Shown: piece by piece, positions 45,926 through 56,720 of the stretch
Layout: every line of letters begins with the position of its first letter
How positions within the stretch are numbered: position 1 is the first letter of the stretch
Origin: Pseudoalteromonas luteoviolacea NCIMB 1944
GTDB lineage: Bacteria; Pseudomonadota; Gammaproteobacteria; Enterobacterales; Alteromonadaceae
NCBI RefSeq assembly: GCF_001625565.1
Contig: NZ_AUXS01000013.1
Span: 62,001 to 126,000 of the forward strand
Direction of reading: 5' to 3'
Length of the DNA: 64,000 nt
Translations under genes and position numbers: made by a program
Notes under the pieces: generated by a model
Told to the model about the DNA's origin: nothing
Databases searched by the model: none
What the model saw: the letters and a program-made list of their open reading frames with translations, nothing else

Positions 45926-47938
45926 ATGAAACTCAATCCCAAACAAGATGAAGCCGTTAAGTATATTAGTGGTCCATGCCTCGTATTAGCGGGCGCAGGC
46001 TCCGGAAAAACTCGCGTGATCACAAATAAAATCGCTTATCTCGTGCAGCATTGTGAATATAAAGCGCGCAATATCGCTGCGGTGACATTTACCAACAAAG
46101 CCGCAAAGGAAATGCGCGAACGTGTATCGCAAACTTTAGGAAAACAAGATGCCAAAGGGTTGTGGATCTCTACATTTCACACTTTGGGATTGAATATCAT
46201 TAAAAAAGAGGTGAAAACACTCGGTTTTAAACCTGGTTTTTCACTTTTTGATGATCAAGATACCAACCAGTTACTGGCTGAGTTAACAGAGAAAGAGCTA
46301 GAGAAAGACAAAGATCTTTTGAACTTACTCAAGATGCAAATAGGCAACTGGAAGAATGACCTGATTTTACCTGAACGTGCAATTAGAGAAGCGCGAGAGC
46401 CGCAAAAGGCGTTGTTTGCTCAGCTCTATGCGCGTTATCAAACTCAGCTTAGAGCCTACAATGCCCTAGATTTTGATGATCTGATCATGATCCCTACGTT
46501 GTTACTTGGTAGCTCAGCAGACGTGAGAGAGCGCTGGCAAAATCAGTTTAGGTATTTGTTGGTGGATGAATATCAAGATACCAATACCAGCCAGTATCAG
46601 CTGGTAAAGCTATTAGTTGGCGAACGTGCACGATTTACAGTGGTAGGTGATGACGATCAATCAATTTACTCTTGGCGGGGGGCAAAGCCACAAAACTTAG
46701 TACTCTTGAGCAAAGACTACCCTGGACTGCGTTTAATAAAATTAGAGCAAAACTATCGCAGTGCAGGGCGTATTTTGAAATCCGCTAATATTTTGATAGC
46801 CAATAACCCTCACGAATTTGATAAAAAGTTATTCAGTGAATTGGGATATGGGGATCCACTGCGCGTCATAGCCACTCGTGACGAGGAACATGAAGCTGAG
46901 CGCGTGGTTGCAGAGATCATTTCTCACAAATTTATGAAGCGCACTAGCTATAAAGATTATGCGATTTTGTATCGTGGCAATCACCAAGCACGGGTATTTG
47001 AAAAGGCCTTGATGGCGAACCGCATTCCTTACAAAATAAGCGGGGGGATGTCGTTTTTTGCGCGCAGTGAAATTAAAGACATCATGGCTTATTTACGTCT
47101 GTTGGTGAATCAAGATGACGACAATGCGTTTCTGCGCATAGTGAATACGCCAAGACGTGAAATAGGCCCTGTCACCCTTGAAAAGCTGGGAAGCTTGGCC
47201 AATGACAAGCACATTAGTTTGTTTGAGGCATGCTTTGATCCAGATTTGACTCAACGTCTGACAGGCAAAGGGTTTAATGCATTAGCGGGCTTTGCGCGTT
47301 GGGTTGTGGAGTTGAGTGATCGAGCCGTGCGCGGAAATACCCTGGAAGCAGTTAAAGATATGATCCGTGAGATCAATTATGAAACGTATCTATATGAGTC
47401 ATCGACTAGCGCGAAAGCAGCAGAAATGAGAATGAAAAATGTCTCTGAGTTATACCGTTGGATCAGCGATATGTTGACCGGCGATGCTGACAATCCGCCA
47501 ATGACACTGTCTGAGGTAGTGACCAAATTGACACTTAGAGATATGCTTGAGCGCAACGAGGAGGAAGATGAGAGTGATGCAGTTCAACTGTTGACGTTAC
47601 ATGCCTCGAAAGGTTTGGAGTACCCTCATGTCTTTATGGTTGGCATGGAGGAGGGCTTGTTGCCGCATCAAACCAGCATCGATGAAGATAACGTCGAAGA
47701 AGAGCGACGTCTAGCTTATGTTGGGATCACTCGTGCTCAGCAGACTCTGACGTTAACATATGCGAAAAGCCGCCGCCAATTCGGCGAGCAAATTACGCCA
47801 GAACTTAGCCGTTTTGTACAAGAGCTACCTCAAGATGACTTGCAGTTCGAAGGAAAAAAAGCAGTTGTGTCGCAATCAGAGAGAATGGAAAAAGGACAAG
47901 CTAGAGTCGCTAATCTACGTGCGATGTTAAAACGTTAG
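45926..47938 (+). CDS. rep: ATP-dependent DNA helicase Rep
   Basis: A 670-residue UvrD-family SF1A helicase. Motifs: [14 protein letters not shown] (Walker A), [29 protein letters not shown] (Walker B), [35 protein letters not shown] and [10 protein letters not shown]. It removes proteins ahead of replication forks. Its 3' end overlaps the convergent GGDEF gene by 12 bases. Confidence 0.96.
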   Translation: MKLNPKQDEAVKYISGPCLVLAGAGSGKTRVITNKIAYLVQHCEYKARNIAAVTFTNKAAKEMRERVSQTLGKQDAKGLWISTFHTLGLNIIKKEVKTLGFKPGFSLFDDQDTNQLLAELTEKELEKDKDLLNLLKMQIGNWKNDLILPERAIREAREPQKALFAQLYARYQTQLRAYNALDFDDLIMIPTLLLGSSADVRERWQNQFRYLLVDEYQDTNTSQYQLVKLLVGERARFTVVGDDDQSIYSWRGAKPQNLVLLSKDYPGLRLIKLEQNYRSAGRILKSANILIANNPHEFDKKLFSELGYGDPLRVIATRDEEHEAERVVAEIISHKFMKRTSYKDYAILYRGNHQARVFEKALMANRIPYKISGGMSFFARSEIKDIMAYLRLLVNQDDDNAFLRIVNTPRREIGPVTLEKLGSLANDKHISLFEACFDPDLTQRLTGKGFNALAGFARWVVELSDRAVRGNTLEAVKDMIREINYETYLYESSTSAKAAEMRMKNVSELYRWISDMLTGDADNPPMTLSEVVTKLTLRDMLERNEEEDESDAVQLLTLHASKGLEYPHVFMVGMEEGLLPHQTSIDEDNVEEERRLAYVGITRAQQTLTLTYAKSRRQFGEQITPELSRFVQELPQDDLQFEGKKAVVSQSERMEKGQARVANLRAMLKR

Positions 47939-50497
47939 AGTTTCGTGCTCGTTGACGCAGTTGCTGCTTTGACGAGCACTTTTTAAATTTTGTTGCTTGC
48001 CAAAAAATAACTGCAATCCATGTTTTTCTAAGAGGCTTCTAAAGTTCAAGATGGCGGGCCCTTTAGCAATGACCTGAATTGATTTCAAATGGGTTATGGC
48101 CAAAATCCCCTGTAGCTGAATATCATAGCTGTTTTGTTGCAATACGCGTTTACTAAATACCGAACTCAACAATACGTATTTGAAATCAATGCTGCTTAAA
48201 AAGGCTAAGTCACAGCGATCTTTGGCAAAGTCGTTGAGGCCAATATTTACGCCCAGCAGAGGTAACTCTTTGAGGTTTTCTAATTGCACGCTGGAGGCGT
48301 ATCGCACTTCATTTTCATCAAACATTAAACACAGCTGTGTGTTACTTTGGCTGAGCATATGTTTTAAGGTAACGAAGGCAGAAGACTCTAAAACGATGGT
48401 AGAACAAGCAAGTAGGACATCTTGATTGTAACTTTGTGCAATCTTAAGTGCTTTTTCTAGTAACCCTAATTCAATATCCAATTGCTCATCTTTGGCCGCG
48501 GCAAACTTTTTCAAGACATCGAAGCTAGTACTGCCCAATACGGGGTGCTCGCCAAAGGCTTCCAGCGTCACGATTTGTGTGGCTTGATTTCCAAAATCAA
48601 CGATTTCTGTGCTTCTAAAGTGGGTTGGCAGCGCGGTCAAGTGGTGTTGCTCTTCTGCTTTTGTTGCACTACCAGACGAAGCTGTGAGCAATGGATGATA
48701 AAACTCGTAGCGACCACGGCCTGCATTTTTTGCATAGTACATGGCTGCGTCAGCATCACGAATGATCTCATCGGTATTTTTATATTCTTTATTACTGTAC
48801 GTAATACCAATACTGGCACCACTTTGCATGCATACTCCTTTCATGCAGAATGGCTGTTGCATGACGCGAATAAGGCGTTTGGCAACGTCTTCAGCTTGCT
48901 GTTTGTCGGTAAGGTGATCGAGCAAGATCACAAATTCATCACCAGCCAAGCGCGCTAATAAGTCGTGTTCTCGAATGCACTCAGAAAACGCAGAGCTAAC
49001 CCAAATTAAAAATTGATCGCCAGCTTGATGCCCTAATTCGTCATTTATGACTTTAAATTTATCAAGGTCGATAAACAATACCGCAAAGTTGTGCTCAGGG
49101 TAGCGCTGATATTTTTGCAGTGTTTTTTCTAGTTGAGTCAAAAACAGACTTCGGTTGGGTAATGAGGTGAGTGGATCATGATGTGCGTCGTGATAGAGCT
49201 GTTGCTCGATTTTTTTACGCTCTTCAATTTGCATTTGCAAATGTAAATTGGTTTGTCGCAATGCCTTGGTTTTTTCAGCAACCCGGTGTTCGAGCTCTTG
49301 GTTACTTGCTTTGAGCGCTTGGTTAGCCAGATGTGTTTGTAAAACAGAGGCAATCTGATTGGAGACAAAAGAAATAAGTTCTACATCTTCATGATTGTAT
49401 TCGTATTCATGATTGTAAGCTTGGCAAGCAATTAGCCCTATTACCCCTTTCGCAGTCTTTAGAGGTGCGCCCAACCAGCTTGTTGCCGTTTCTAAGTCAT
49501 CGTAATCAGGAGGGCGTTTCACCACACCGCCATCGATAAGTATATCAGCGCGATTGGTGTCTATAAGTTGGCTTCGCTCAGTGGTTATCACCAGTTCACT
49601 ATAGCCTTTGGCAAAGGGTCGAGGGCGATATTCCGTCACTTCATCCACACAATAGGGGAAGCTCAGCCAGTTGGAGCCGGTATCATGTAGCGCGATGTAC
49701 AAGTTATTGGCAAACGTGATAGAGCGAATGATTTTATGAACCTGCTTGTAAACATCGTCAATGTCACTGAATTGTGTTGCTAATTCAGAAATCTTAAACA
49801 GTATTTGCTGTCTTTCTAAGGCGCGTTTACGCTGTTCTATTTCTTTGTTAAGCGCGTCATTACTCTGCATCAAAGCACGTGTGCGGATTTTGACTTCTGA
49901 TTCAAGTAACTCTCGCTTTTTAACTCTTTCTATGGCGGTTGCCAAATATAGAGACATCACCTCAAGAAGCTCTATTTGATGCTCGTTATAAGCTTGTTGA
50001 GGTTGATAGCTCTGGGAAACCATGACGCCAATGATGTTTTTATCTCTGAATATAGGCACACCAACCCAGTGTTCAGCAGGGCTACCCAAGGCTTTGAATT
50101 TATTGTCGTCAATCATCAGCTGCATTTCATCTTTGCTTAAATACAGCACTTTTTTAGTCTTAAAGACATACCCTGTAACACCTTGATCAAAATGGTGTGA
50201 TTCGTGAAGTGGTACGGAGATGCCATCTTTTTCATCGACAAAATAAGACAATTCTAGAGTTTGAGTAAATTGATTTTGCAACACAACATAAAAGCTCTTA
50301 CTCGGCAAATGTTGCTCAAGTATGCTGTGAATTGCGGGGTATAGAAGAGTTAGCTCGGCAACCGTACTAGCCTGTTCAGAGAGCTGGATCAAGGCATGTT
50401 GCAAGTGATAGTTTTGTTTGTATTTTTTCAGCAAGGACTCTAAGCGGCGATTCTTACGAGTAAGCTTGCGAATTGCAACGTCGTTTGGATCTTCCAA
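47927..50497 (-). CDS. GAF-GAF-GGDEF-degenerate EAL protein
   Basis: An 856-residue soluble protein. An N-terminal coiled-coil precedes two GAF domains (about 40-190 and 235-385). A second coiled-coil leads to the GGDEF domain (about 440-600), with [30 protein letters not shown] and the variant active-site loop [12 protein letters not shown]. The C-terminal 230 residues align only loosely with EAL: EAL is EAF, the DDFG position reads NDFA, and the LKID lysine is missing, so phosphodiesterase activity is unlikely. It may make or bind cyclic di-GMP. The only start available is TTG at 50497, with no clear ribosome-binding site. Confidence 0.87.
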   Translation of the reverse strand: MEDPNDVAIRKLTRKNRRLESLLKKYKQNYHLQHALIQLSEQASTVAELTLLYPAIHSILEQHLPSKSFYVVLQNQFTQTLELSYFVDEKDGISVPLHESHHFDQGVTGYVFKTKKVLYLSKDEMQLMIDDNKFKALGSPAEHWVGVPIFRDKNIIGVMVSQSYQPQQAYNEHQIELLEVMSLYLATAIERVKKRELLESEVKIRTRALMQSNDALNKEIEQRKRALERQQILFKISELATQFSDIDDVYKQVHKIIRSITFANNLYIALHDTGSNWLSFPYCVDEVTEYRPRPFAKGYSELVITTERSQLIDTNRADILIDGGVVKRPPDYDDLETATSWLGAPLKTAKGVIGLIACQAYNHEYEYNHEDVELISFVSNQIASVLQTHLANQALKASNQELEHRVAEKTKALRQTNLHLQMQIEERKKIEQQLYHDAHHDPLTSLPNRSLFLTQLEKTLQKYQRYPEHNFAVLFIDLDKFKVINDELGHQAGDQFLIWVSSAFSECIREHDLLARLAGDEFVILLDHLTDKQQAEDVAKRLIRVMQQPFCMKGVCMQSGASIGITYSNKEYKNTDEIIRDADAAMYYAKNAGRGRYEFYHPLLTASSGSATKAEEQHHLTALPTHFRSTEIVDFGNQATQIVTLEAFGEHPVLGSTSFDVLKKFAAAKDEQLDIELGLLEKALKIAQSYNQDVLLACSTIVLESSAFVTLKHMLSQSNTQLCLMFDENEVRYASSVQLENLKELPLLGVNIGLNDFAKDRCDLAFLSSIDFKYVLLSSVFSKRVLQQNSYDIQLQGILAITHLKSIQVIAKGPAILNFRSLLEKHGLQLFFGKQQNLKSARQSSNCVNEHETLTF
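47945..47984 (+). terminator. Terminator of rep, inside the end of the convergent gene
   Basis: GTGCTCGT (47945-47952) and ACGAGCAC (47972-47979) form a stem followed by TTTTT. It lies within the last codons of the opposite-strand GGDEF gene. Confidence 0.7.
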
Positions 50498-50613
50498 TGA
50501 TTAAACCAAAGGCTATTATTGTTTATTTATTAAACTTTATATTTTCACTTTTGACTTGGAGGGTCAAGTGTAAAATGTTAATTCAGTTCTTGGATAAACA
50601 TTTTGCCTTAATA

Positions 50614-50647
50614 GAGACAAATAAGCGAGTATTTGTCTCCGTTTTTT
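50614..50647 (+). terminator. Plus-strand terminator without an obvious gene
   Basis: A perfect 10-bp stem (GAGACAAATA / TATTTGTCTC) with a 6-base loop is followed by CG and six T on the plus strand only. No plus-strand gene ends here. The minus strand lacks a T run, so it does not suit the neighbouring cytochrome c5 gene. Confidence 0.55.
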
Positions 50648-50656
50648 ATACGACAG

Positions 50657-51046
50657 CTATTTGATCATAAACTCGATAGCAGCTGCGATCTCTTCATCAC
50701 TACAGTCCATACAGGTGCCTTTTGGCGGCATCGCATTAAATCCTTTAATTGCGTGATCAAGTAAGACGTCTGAGCCCTTAGACAAACGGGTAGCCCACTC
50801 ATCTGCGGTCTTTGGTGCACCGAGCGCCCCAGTGCCATGACAAGCAAAACAAGATGCTTGGTATACTTGCTCGCCAGAGCGTGGTCCAGTTGGAGCCGCG
50901 GCAGCAGTATCTTCGGCACCAGCCAAATACACAGAACCTATTGGGGCTAAGCGCTTTTTGATGGCTTCTTCGGTTAGAGAATTATCATACGGCTGGGCAA
51001 CGGCGGCCGTGGATAGCATTAAGAGTGCTGCTGACAGTTTCTTCAT
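50657..51046 (-). CDS. Cytochrome c5 family protein
   Basis: A 129-residue exported c-type cytochrome. A signal peptide (KLSAALLMLSTAAVA) precedes the haem motif YQASCFACHGTGALGAP; the axial Met is in FNAMPPKGTCMDCSDEEI. The extra CMDC pair is typical of cytochrome c5. It probably carries electrons in the periplasm. It is cotranscribed with nothing obvious. Confidence 0.9.
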   Translation of the reverse strand: MKKLSAALLMLSTAAVAQPYDNSLTEEAIKKRLAPIGSVYLAGAEDTAAAAPTGPRSGEQVYQASCFACHGTGALGAPKTADEWATRLSKGSDVLLDHAIKGFNAMPPKGTCMDCSDEEIAAAIEFMIK

Positions 51047-51253
51047 TTACCTTGCTCACTTCAAATTTAATGTCTTCGATCACGAAGCACGACGGATGAC
51101 GGTTCCTAATTGAGTATAACGTCACCACCAAATTAGTTAAAATTTAAACTTGATCTTAAGCGTATAAAAAACATCTTTTATTGCGTTAGGGCAAAGATTT
51201 GGCATTTTGTGCTTAAAATCAAGTAAATTATCTATGAGCAGTCAATCGAGCTG

Positions 51254-51907
51254 TTAATCGATAAGTTGAGCTAGACGTTTAATCGCTTTTTCAATACCCG
51301 CAGAGGCTTCGCTGATATTGCCAGCTAACATATAGGCCGGTGTACTGATGACTTTTTGCTGTTCATCTACAATGATATCAGTGACTGCACACTCCACATG
51401 TTCTGCGCCCAGTGCCGTAACCGCTGCGGCAGTGTCGGCATCATTGCCAATTGTTGCTTTAGTGCCAGGCTGATGTATATGACCAATCAGCGCTGGTGCG
51501 ATGCACAGGTAGGTGATTGGTTTTTGTTGAGTATTAAACTGTTGGCAAACGCTTTTCAAAGCGTCTAGCACCTGAGACTCAGGGCCTTTGAAGGCAAAGT
51601 CAGATAAGTTCTTAGCCACACCAAATCCGCCAGGGATAACAAGTGCTGCAAAGTCATCAGCGTTAAGTTGATCAAGATTTTGAATATCACCGCGCGCTAT
51701 ACGCGCCGCTTCAGTCAAGACATTGCGTGTCTCAGCCTGTTCTTCTCCCGTTAAGTGATTGATAACATGATGTTGCTCGATATCGGGTGCAAAACAGCGG
51801 TACTGAATACCTTGTTGCTCAAGGTGCAGCATGGTCAGTACAGATTCATGAATTTCTGCACCATCAAAAACCCCACAACCACTAAAAATGATTGCTACTT
51901 GTTTCAT
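51254..51907 (-). CDS. elbB: Isoprenoid biosynthesis glyoxalase ElbB
   Basis: A DJ-1/PfpI-fold protein of 217 residues when started at MKQVAIIFSGCGVFDGAEIH. TAGGAG lies 6 bases before this ATG; the longer open frame adds 32 atypical residues. The nucleophile elbow is in ITYLCIAPALIGH, and VIPGGFGVAKNLSDFAFKG is family-typical. E. coli ElbB has weak glyoxalase activity and was linked to isoprenoid synthesis. Confidence 0.93.
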   Translation of the reverse strand: MKQVAIIFSGCGVFDGAEIHESVLTMLHLEQQGIQYRCFAPDIEQHHVINHLTGEEQAETRNVLTEAARIARGDIQNLDQLNADDFAALVIPGGFGVAKNLSDFAFKGPESQVLDALKSVCQQFNTQQKPITYLCIAPALIGHIHQPGTKATIGNDADTAAAVTALGAEHVECAVTDIIVDEQQKVISTPAYMLAGNISEASAGIEKAIKRLAQLID

Positions 51908-52326
51908 TATTAATCTCCTAAGGCTGATTCTGCCTGCTATATTCAATGTAAGAATGTCGAGTGTGAAAAAAAATATAAAGGATCTGCTTTGATCTTTGAT
52001 CATTTATGTTAGTATACGCGTCCGCTCGAAAAAACGGGTCGTTTTATCACCACTTTTCAATGGTGAAAAATACATGAGTTGTGAGATTTCCACAAACTCA
52101 TTTTATAAAGAATAAAAATTAGCTTATGTATTTTGTTATAAAAATCAGAGTTTTATGATTTCTTTTCACTGGCTTTATTTTATCGCCGGTGCTTTTCTTG
52201 TGTTTATCTACAAAGTTATCCACAGTTTTTCCTTGTAAAGTTTCATTGCACTCCTCTCGTTTTATGCTAAGCCTTGTGGCATTCTTAGCGAGTTTTTAAA
52301 TCTCTTTAATTAGGATCCCAAATATT
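51908..52326. other. Intergenic region between elbB and polA with a DnaA box
   Basis: About 420 AT-rich bases with the divergent promoters of elbB and polA. A perfect DnaA box TTATCCACA lies at 52216-52224. A small inverted repeat TCACCA / TGGTGA lies around 52048-52068. No gene is seen. Confidence 0.5.
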
Positions 52327-55077
52327 ATGCCTCAGATCCCAGAAAACCCTTTAATTTTGGTGGATGGTTCTTCCTATTTATTCCGCGCCTATCATGCGCC
52401 ACCGCACTTGACGAATTCTCAGGGTGAAGCAACTGGTGCGATCTATGGCGTAATCAATATGCTGAAAAGCTTGGTTAAGCAGTTTGATCCTAGCCATATG
52501 GTGGTTGTTTTTGATGCTAAAGGGCCAACTTTCAGAAACGACATGTACTCAGAGTACAAGGCCAATCGACCTCCGATGCCTGATGATCTCCGTACCCAAA
52601 TTGAGCCTATTCATGAAATTATTAAAGCGATGGGTCTGCCCTTGGTCAGCATTGCTGGCGTTGAAGCTGATGATGTGATCGGTACATTTTCCCGTATTGC
52701 TACGGAACAAAAACGCCATGTGTTGATCAGTACTGGCGATAAAGATATGGCTCAACTGGTTAATGAGCACGTTACTTTAATCAATACCATGACAGATACA
52801 GTGTTGGATCCGGCTGGCGTTGAAGGCAAATTTGGCATCGGTCCAGAGCTTATCATCGACTTTTTAGCTCTCATGGGTGACAAAGTCGACAATATCCCAG
52901 GCGTCCCTGGTGTAGGGGAAAAGACCGCGCTGGCGATGTTGCAAGGCTTGGGCTCCATCAAAGAGTTGTATGCCAACCTAGAGCAAATTGCGCCGCTAGG
53001 CTTTCGCGGCTCAAAGAGCATGGCGAAAAAACTAGAAGAGCATAAAGCACAGTTAGAGCTGTCCTATGAATTGGCTACCATCAAGCTCGATTGTGACGTA
53101 GAAGAAGATCTAGACACATTTAAGATCCAGCCAGTGGATAAAGATCGCTTGATTGAGCTGTATGGTCAATGCGAGTTTAAACGCTGGCTTGCAGAGTTGC
53201 TTGACGGCAAAGCGGCACCGCAAAGTGCGGCACCATCAGCAACTTCGGCACCTCAACCTGAAATTGTTGGTAATTACGAAACCATCTTAACGTCTGAACA
53301 ACTGAATATCTGGGTTGAAAAGCTCAAAGGTGCAGAGGTGATGGCTTTTGACACCGAAACAACCAGTTTGGATTATATGCAAGCTGATTTGGTAGGAATG
53401 AGCTTTGCGGTTGAAGCGGGTGAAGCTGCATATTTACCTTTGACCCATGACTATATGGGAGCGCCAGAGCAGCTTGATAAACAGCTTGTTTTTGAGCTGT
53501 TACAGCCAATCTTGGAAGATCACAACATCAAGAAAGTTGGCCAAAATTTAAAATACGATAAGAGTGTACTAGCCCGAGCTGGGATCACCTTAAATGGTAT
53601 CGAGTTTGATACCATGCTTGAGTCATACGTGTTTAACAGTGTAGGTACGCGTCATGATATGGACTCGCTTGCACTTAAGTTTTTAGGTCACAAAAATATC
53701 AGCTTTGAAGAAATCGCAGGCAAGGGTAAAAAACAGCTGACATTCAACCAAATCGAACTTGAAAAGGCTGCGCCTTATGCCGCTGAAGATGCCGATATCA
53801 CGCTCCGCCTGCATCAGCACCTATGGCCTCTGGTGGAAAAAGAAGCCAGTTTAGTCAGCGTATTTCGTGACATTGAGTTGCCACTGATCAATGTACTGTC
53901 TGACATGGAACGTACCGGTGTTAAAATAGATAGCACTATGCTTGGTGAACAAAGCCTTGAGATTGAAAAGCGCTTGGCTGAGCTTGAGCAAGAAGCCTAT
54001 GAGTTGGCAGAAGAAGAGTTCAACCTAAGCTCTACGAAACAGCTACAGGCGATTTTGTTTGAAAAGCAAGGTTTGCCGATATTGAAGAAAACGCCAAAAG
54101 GTGCCCCTTCAACGGCTGAAGAAGTATTGCAAGAGTTGGCACACGATTACCCATTGCCAAAATTGATCATAGAGCATCGTGGTTTGGCCAAGTTAAAATC
54201 AACATACACTGACAAACTACCAAAGCTTATTAATGATGAGACTCAGCGTGTTCACACCTCTTATCATCAAGCGGTGACAGCGACAGGTCGTTTGAGCTCT
54301 ACAGATCCAAACTTGCAGAATATTCCAATCCGTAATGAAGCGGGGCGTCGTATTCGCCAGGCATTTGTTGCGGATGAAAACCACGTGATCCTAGCGGCTG
54401 ACTACAGCCAAATAGAATTACGTATTATGGCCCATTTATCACAAGATAAAGGGTTACTGAGTGCTTTTGCAGAGGGGAAAGATGTCCACAGTGCAACGGC
54501 ATCCGAAGTTTTCTCAGTGCCACTCGAAGATGTGACCTCGGATATGCGCCGTAAAGCAAAGGCGGTTAACTTTGGTTTGATTTACGGCATGAGTGCCTTT
54601 GGTTTAGCCCGTCAGTTAGATATTCCTCGCAACGAAGCACAGCACTATATGGATAAGTACTTTGAGCGTTTTCCTGGCGTGTTAGAGTATATGGAAAGCA
54701 CACGTGAAAAAGCCGCTGAGCAGGGTTATGTAGAAACACTATTTGGCCGCCGTTTGTATTTGCCTGATATTAAAGCGCGCAATGGCGCTCGCCGCAAAGC
54801 TGCTGAACGCGCCGCAATCAATGCGCCAATGCAAGGCACAGCTGCAGATATTATTAAAAAAGCGATGATCAAGGTACATCAGTGGCTGCAAGAGCATAGC
54901 CAAGATGAGATCAAATTGTTGATGCAAGTACACGATGAATTGGTGTTTGAGATCAAAGCCGACAAAGTGGTCGAGTTTAGTGAGCACATTTGTCGTCTAA
55001 TGAGTGAAGCTGCGACCTTAGACGTCCCCTTGGTTGTTGAAGCGGATCATGGAGACAACTGGGAGCAAGCGCACTAA
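52327..55077 (+). CDS. polA: DNA polymerase I
   Basis: A 916-residue polymerase with three domains: 5' nuclease ([38 protein letters not shown]), intact 3'-5' exonuclease ([19 protein letters not shown]) and polymerase (motif [15 protein letters not shown], motif [15 protein letters not shown], motif [12 protein letters not shown]). It processes Okazaki fragments and repair gaps. A hairpin without a good T run follows. Confidence 0.97.
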   Translation: MPQIPENPLILVDGSSYLFRAYHAPPHLTNSQGEATGAIYGVINMLKSLVKQFDPSHMVVVFDAKGPTFRNDMYSEYKANRPPMPDDLRTQIEPIHEIIKAMGLPLVSIAGVEADDVIGTFSRIATEQKRHVLISTGDKDMAQLVNEHVTLINTMTDTVLDPAGVEGKFGIGPELIIDFLALMGDKVDNIPGVPGVGEKTALAMLQGLGSIKELYANLEQIAPLGFRGSKSMAKKLEEHKAQLELSYELATIKLDCDVEEDLDTFKIQPVDKDRLIELYGQCEFKRWLAELLDGKAAPQSAAPSATSAPQPEIVGNYETILTSEQLNIWVEKLKGAEVMAFDTETTSLDYMQADLVGMSFAVEAGEAAYLPLTHDYMGAPEQLDKQLVFELLQPILEDHNIKKVGQNLKYDKSVLARAGITLNGIEFDTMLESYVFNSVGTRHDMDSLALKFLGHKNISFEEIAGKGKKQLTFNQIELEKAAPYAAEDADITLRLHQHLWPLVEKEASLVSVFRDIELPLINVLSDMERTGVKIDSTMLGEQSLEIEKRLAELEQEAYELAEEEFNLSSTKQLQAILFEKQGLPILKKTPKGAPSTAEEVLQELAHDYPLPKLIIEHRGLAKLKSTYTDKLPKLINDETQRVHTSYHQAVTATGRLSSTDPNLQNIPIRNEAGRRIRQAFVADENHVILAADYSQIELRIMAHLSQDKGLLSAFAEGKDVHSATASEVFSVPLEDVTSDMRRKAKAVNFGLIYGMSAFGLARQLDIPRNEAQHYMDKYFERFPGVLEYMESTREKAAEQGYVETLFGRRLYLPDIKARNGARRKAAERAAINAPMQGTAADIIKKAMIKVHQWLQEHSQDEIKLLMQVHDELVFEIKADKVVEFSEHICRLMSEAATLDVPLVVEADHGDNWEQAH

Positions 55078-55091
55078 ATTGCGTGTCAACA

Positions 55092-55115
55092 TAGAGCATG
55101 GGCAAACCATGCTCT
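55092..55115 (+). terminator. Hairpin after polA
   Basis: TAGAGCATGG-GCAA-ACCATGCTCTA forms a long stem 15 bases after the polA stop. The following bases are ATTACTTT, so termination would be imperfect. Confidence 0.5.
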
Positions 55116-55216
55116 AATTACTTTACCTTATCACTATTGATTCCATTGGCTGTAGATTCATAGCGAGCCAATCACGAAATTAAACAAATTTTCAAGTTAC
55201 GTTCAAAACGTATGGA

Positions 55217-56140
55217 TTAAGCCAGCTTAAATCTATATGCCTTCCTGACACTTTCTGGTTGTTCATGCATCAATGTCCGTTTCATGTCAGAAAAGCTTGG
55301 AATTTCTGCGTTGTCTATTTTATCCATAATAATTTTTAGCTCGTCAGAAATGTGCAATGTGCTTGCAGAGATAGACAATTCATTGAGTTTGTATATTTCA
55401 GACACGGCTGGATGGAACTTAGCGTCTGACAACCGTTTGTTTACCCTATAAGGGATCTGCCACCAAATATAAGTTTTCTCAGGGATTAGATTGAAACTTT
55501 CTCCAGGTCGGTCCTTGACTCCTTTAGCATCTGCAGTACCAAAGTCGATGGCTTTCCATTGGCCATTTTTACCTATTCCTACATTTGAGGCTTTGATATC
55601 GTTATGGTAAATACCGCTTTTAATTAATCTTCTTCTAATGATATAGAGGTCTCTGGCGAGATTTACTTCCGAGTCGAGCACCTCATAAGGGTTGGTTGAA
55701 TAAACTGCTGGGTTTGCTGGCTGTGAAAGTAGTGATGTGAGTGTGGTCACTTTTTCCATCAATATTCCAGTTTTAGTGTAATAATTTCCAGTTTTGTGTG
55801 CCCAATAATCCAATGGACGTTCTTCAGATTTAGTCTTTTCTGGTTGTCGCGTGACGGGAGAAATTTCTCCATAAGCAAACGGCTGGGCGACATGGTTTTT
55901 ACTTTTTTGCCAAGCTTGACGCTGTGCTGTGTATTCATAGTCACCGACGCTTTTGCGTCCGTAACTGAATGTTTTTAGCACTTTTCCATCTAAACTAGTG
56001 TCATAAATCTTTCCGAAATTCACTGAATCGATAAGTTTGGTGAGGGTAAATCTGTACTGGGACCCTTCAATTTGAAGGTCATCTGACTGTGATTTAGCTT
56101 GGTTATCTGTGTTGTGGTGTTTGTGGTCGGGTGTTTCATT
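55217..56140 (-). pseudogene. Protein-kinase-like gene without a usable start (probable frameshift)
   Basis: The frame encodes a eukaryotic-like kinase fold. The glycine-loop and beta-3 region reads LIDSVNFGKIYDTSLDGKVL with Lys next, the catalytic loop is HNDIKASNVGIG (His-x-Asp-x-Lys...Asn) and the metal motif is AIDFGTADAKG. The open frame extends to 56140 but has no ATG, GTG or TTG before an internal GTG at 56023, which would cut off the glycine loop and has no ribosome-binding site. An ATG at 56139 lies in the next frame, so one inserted or deleted base near the start would explain this. A stand-alone 308-codon kinase is unusual; partners are not visible. Sequencing error is possible. 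Confidence 0.6.
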
Positions 56141-56143
56141 TTA

Positions 56144-56720
56144 TGTTTGCACGCCTGCCTCCAGCTCATATTCGATTAATTTGGTACAATTTACGGTGCC
56201 CTCACCATTAAAGTCGCATCTGTTCAGTTAATGTGATGTCATGTTTTTCAAGTTGTCTCTATTTATTCATTTTTAGGGCAGGAAACTGTCAATGAACTTG
56301 GCCAAGCTAAAATGCCGCTATGTCCCGAATTTACTGGGCCTGTGTAAAGCTAACGTAAAAAATATCACTCGTTTGTTTAAAAACTATCAAATTGGCTCGT
56401 TATTTGCTTTGTGCTGTTTATTTCTAGATGGCTATTTGCTACAGTTCGCGCCGTCCTCATCCTGTAGGACATCCTGTTGATGATGTATCTCTCGAAAGAG
56501 GATACTGTGTATTGATAGCTTCTCCCCAGATTGCTATAACGGCTCGTAAAAGGTTTATACGAGCCGATTTTTCTCTCTCGCTTGATATCATCCGTATTTC
56601 AGACAGCTTTGTGTCTCGCTACCGTGTAATTTACTAAGCGCTACTCCATTTGACACCATCCTAACTCTCTTCATATTTATTTGTTAAGATGTGAGAAACT
56701 TTTACATACAGGAATACGTC
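56144..56720. other. Gene-poor region between the kinase-like gene and yceI
   Basis: No convincing protein gene. On the minus strand 56144-56227, just upstream of the kinase frame, encodes a 28-residue end with DFNGEGTVNCTKLIEY, which resembles a calcium-binding or dockerin-like loop and may be a gene remnant. Plus-strand frames at 56292-56480 and 56428-56637 show no family features. A strong terminator ends a possible small RNA at 56572. Confidence 0.45.
56430..56572 (+). ncRNA. Candidate small RNA between polA and engB
   Basis: A perfect terminator (CGGCTCGTA / TACGAGCCG, 56540-56566, then ATTTTT) ends a transcript with no clear gene. Upstream are a GTCCT / AGGAC hairpin with two CATCCTG copies and a CTCT-CGAA-AGAG hairpin. 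Spot 42 RNA lies between polA and engB in E. coli and vibrios, but its conserved 5' sequence was not recognised here. The 5' end is a guess. Confidence 0.35.

Noticed and set aside
48482..48958. Plus-strand open frame of 158 codons
   Set aside because: It lies antisense to the GGDEF domain with its intact motifs and shows no recognisable domain.
50473..50664. Possible 63-residue plus-strand protein
   Set aside because: It overlaps the starts or ends of both flanking minus-strand genes and reads through the terminator hairpin at 50614-50647.
56292..56480. Possible 62-residue protein in the polA-yceI gap
   Set aside because: Poorly spaced ribosome-binding site, no family features, and it overlaps the structured region of a possible small RNA.
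56430..56572. Assignment of this RNA as Spot 42
   Set aside because: Location fits, but the conserved Spot 42 5' sequence was not found, so only a generic candidate RNA is reported.
56428..56637. Possible 69-residue protein in the same gap
   Set aside because: It runs straight through a strong terminator hairpin, which real genes avoid.
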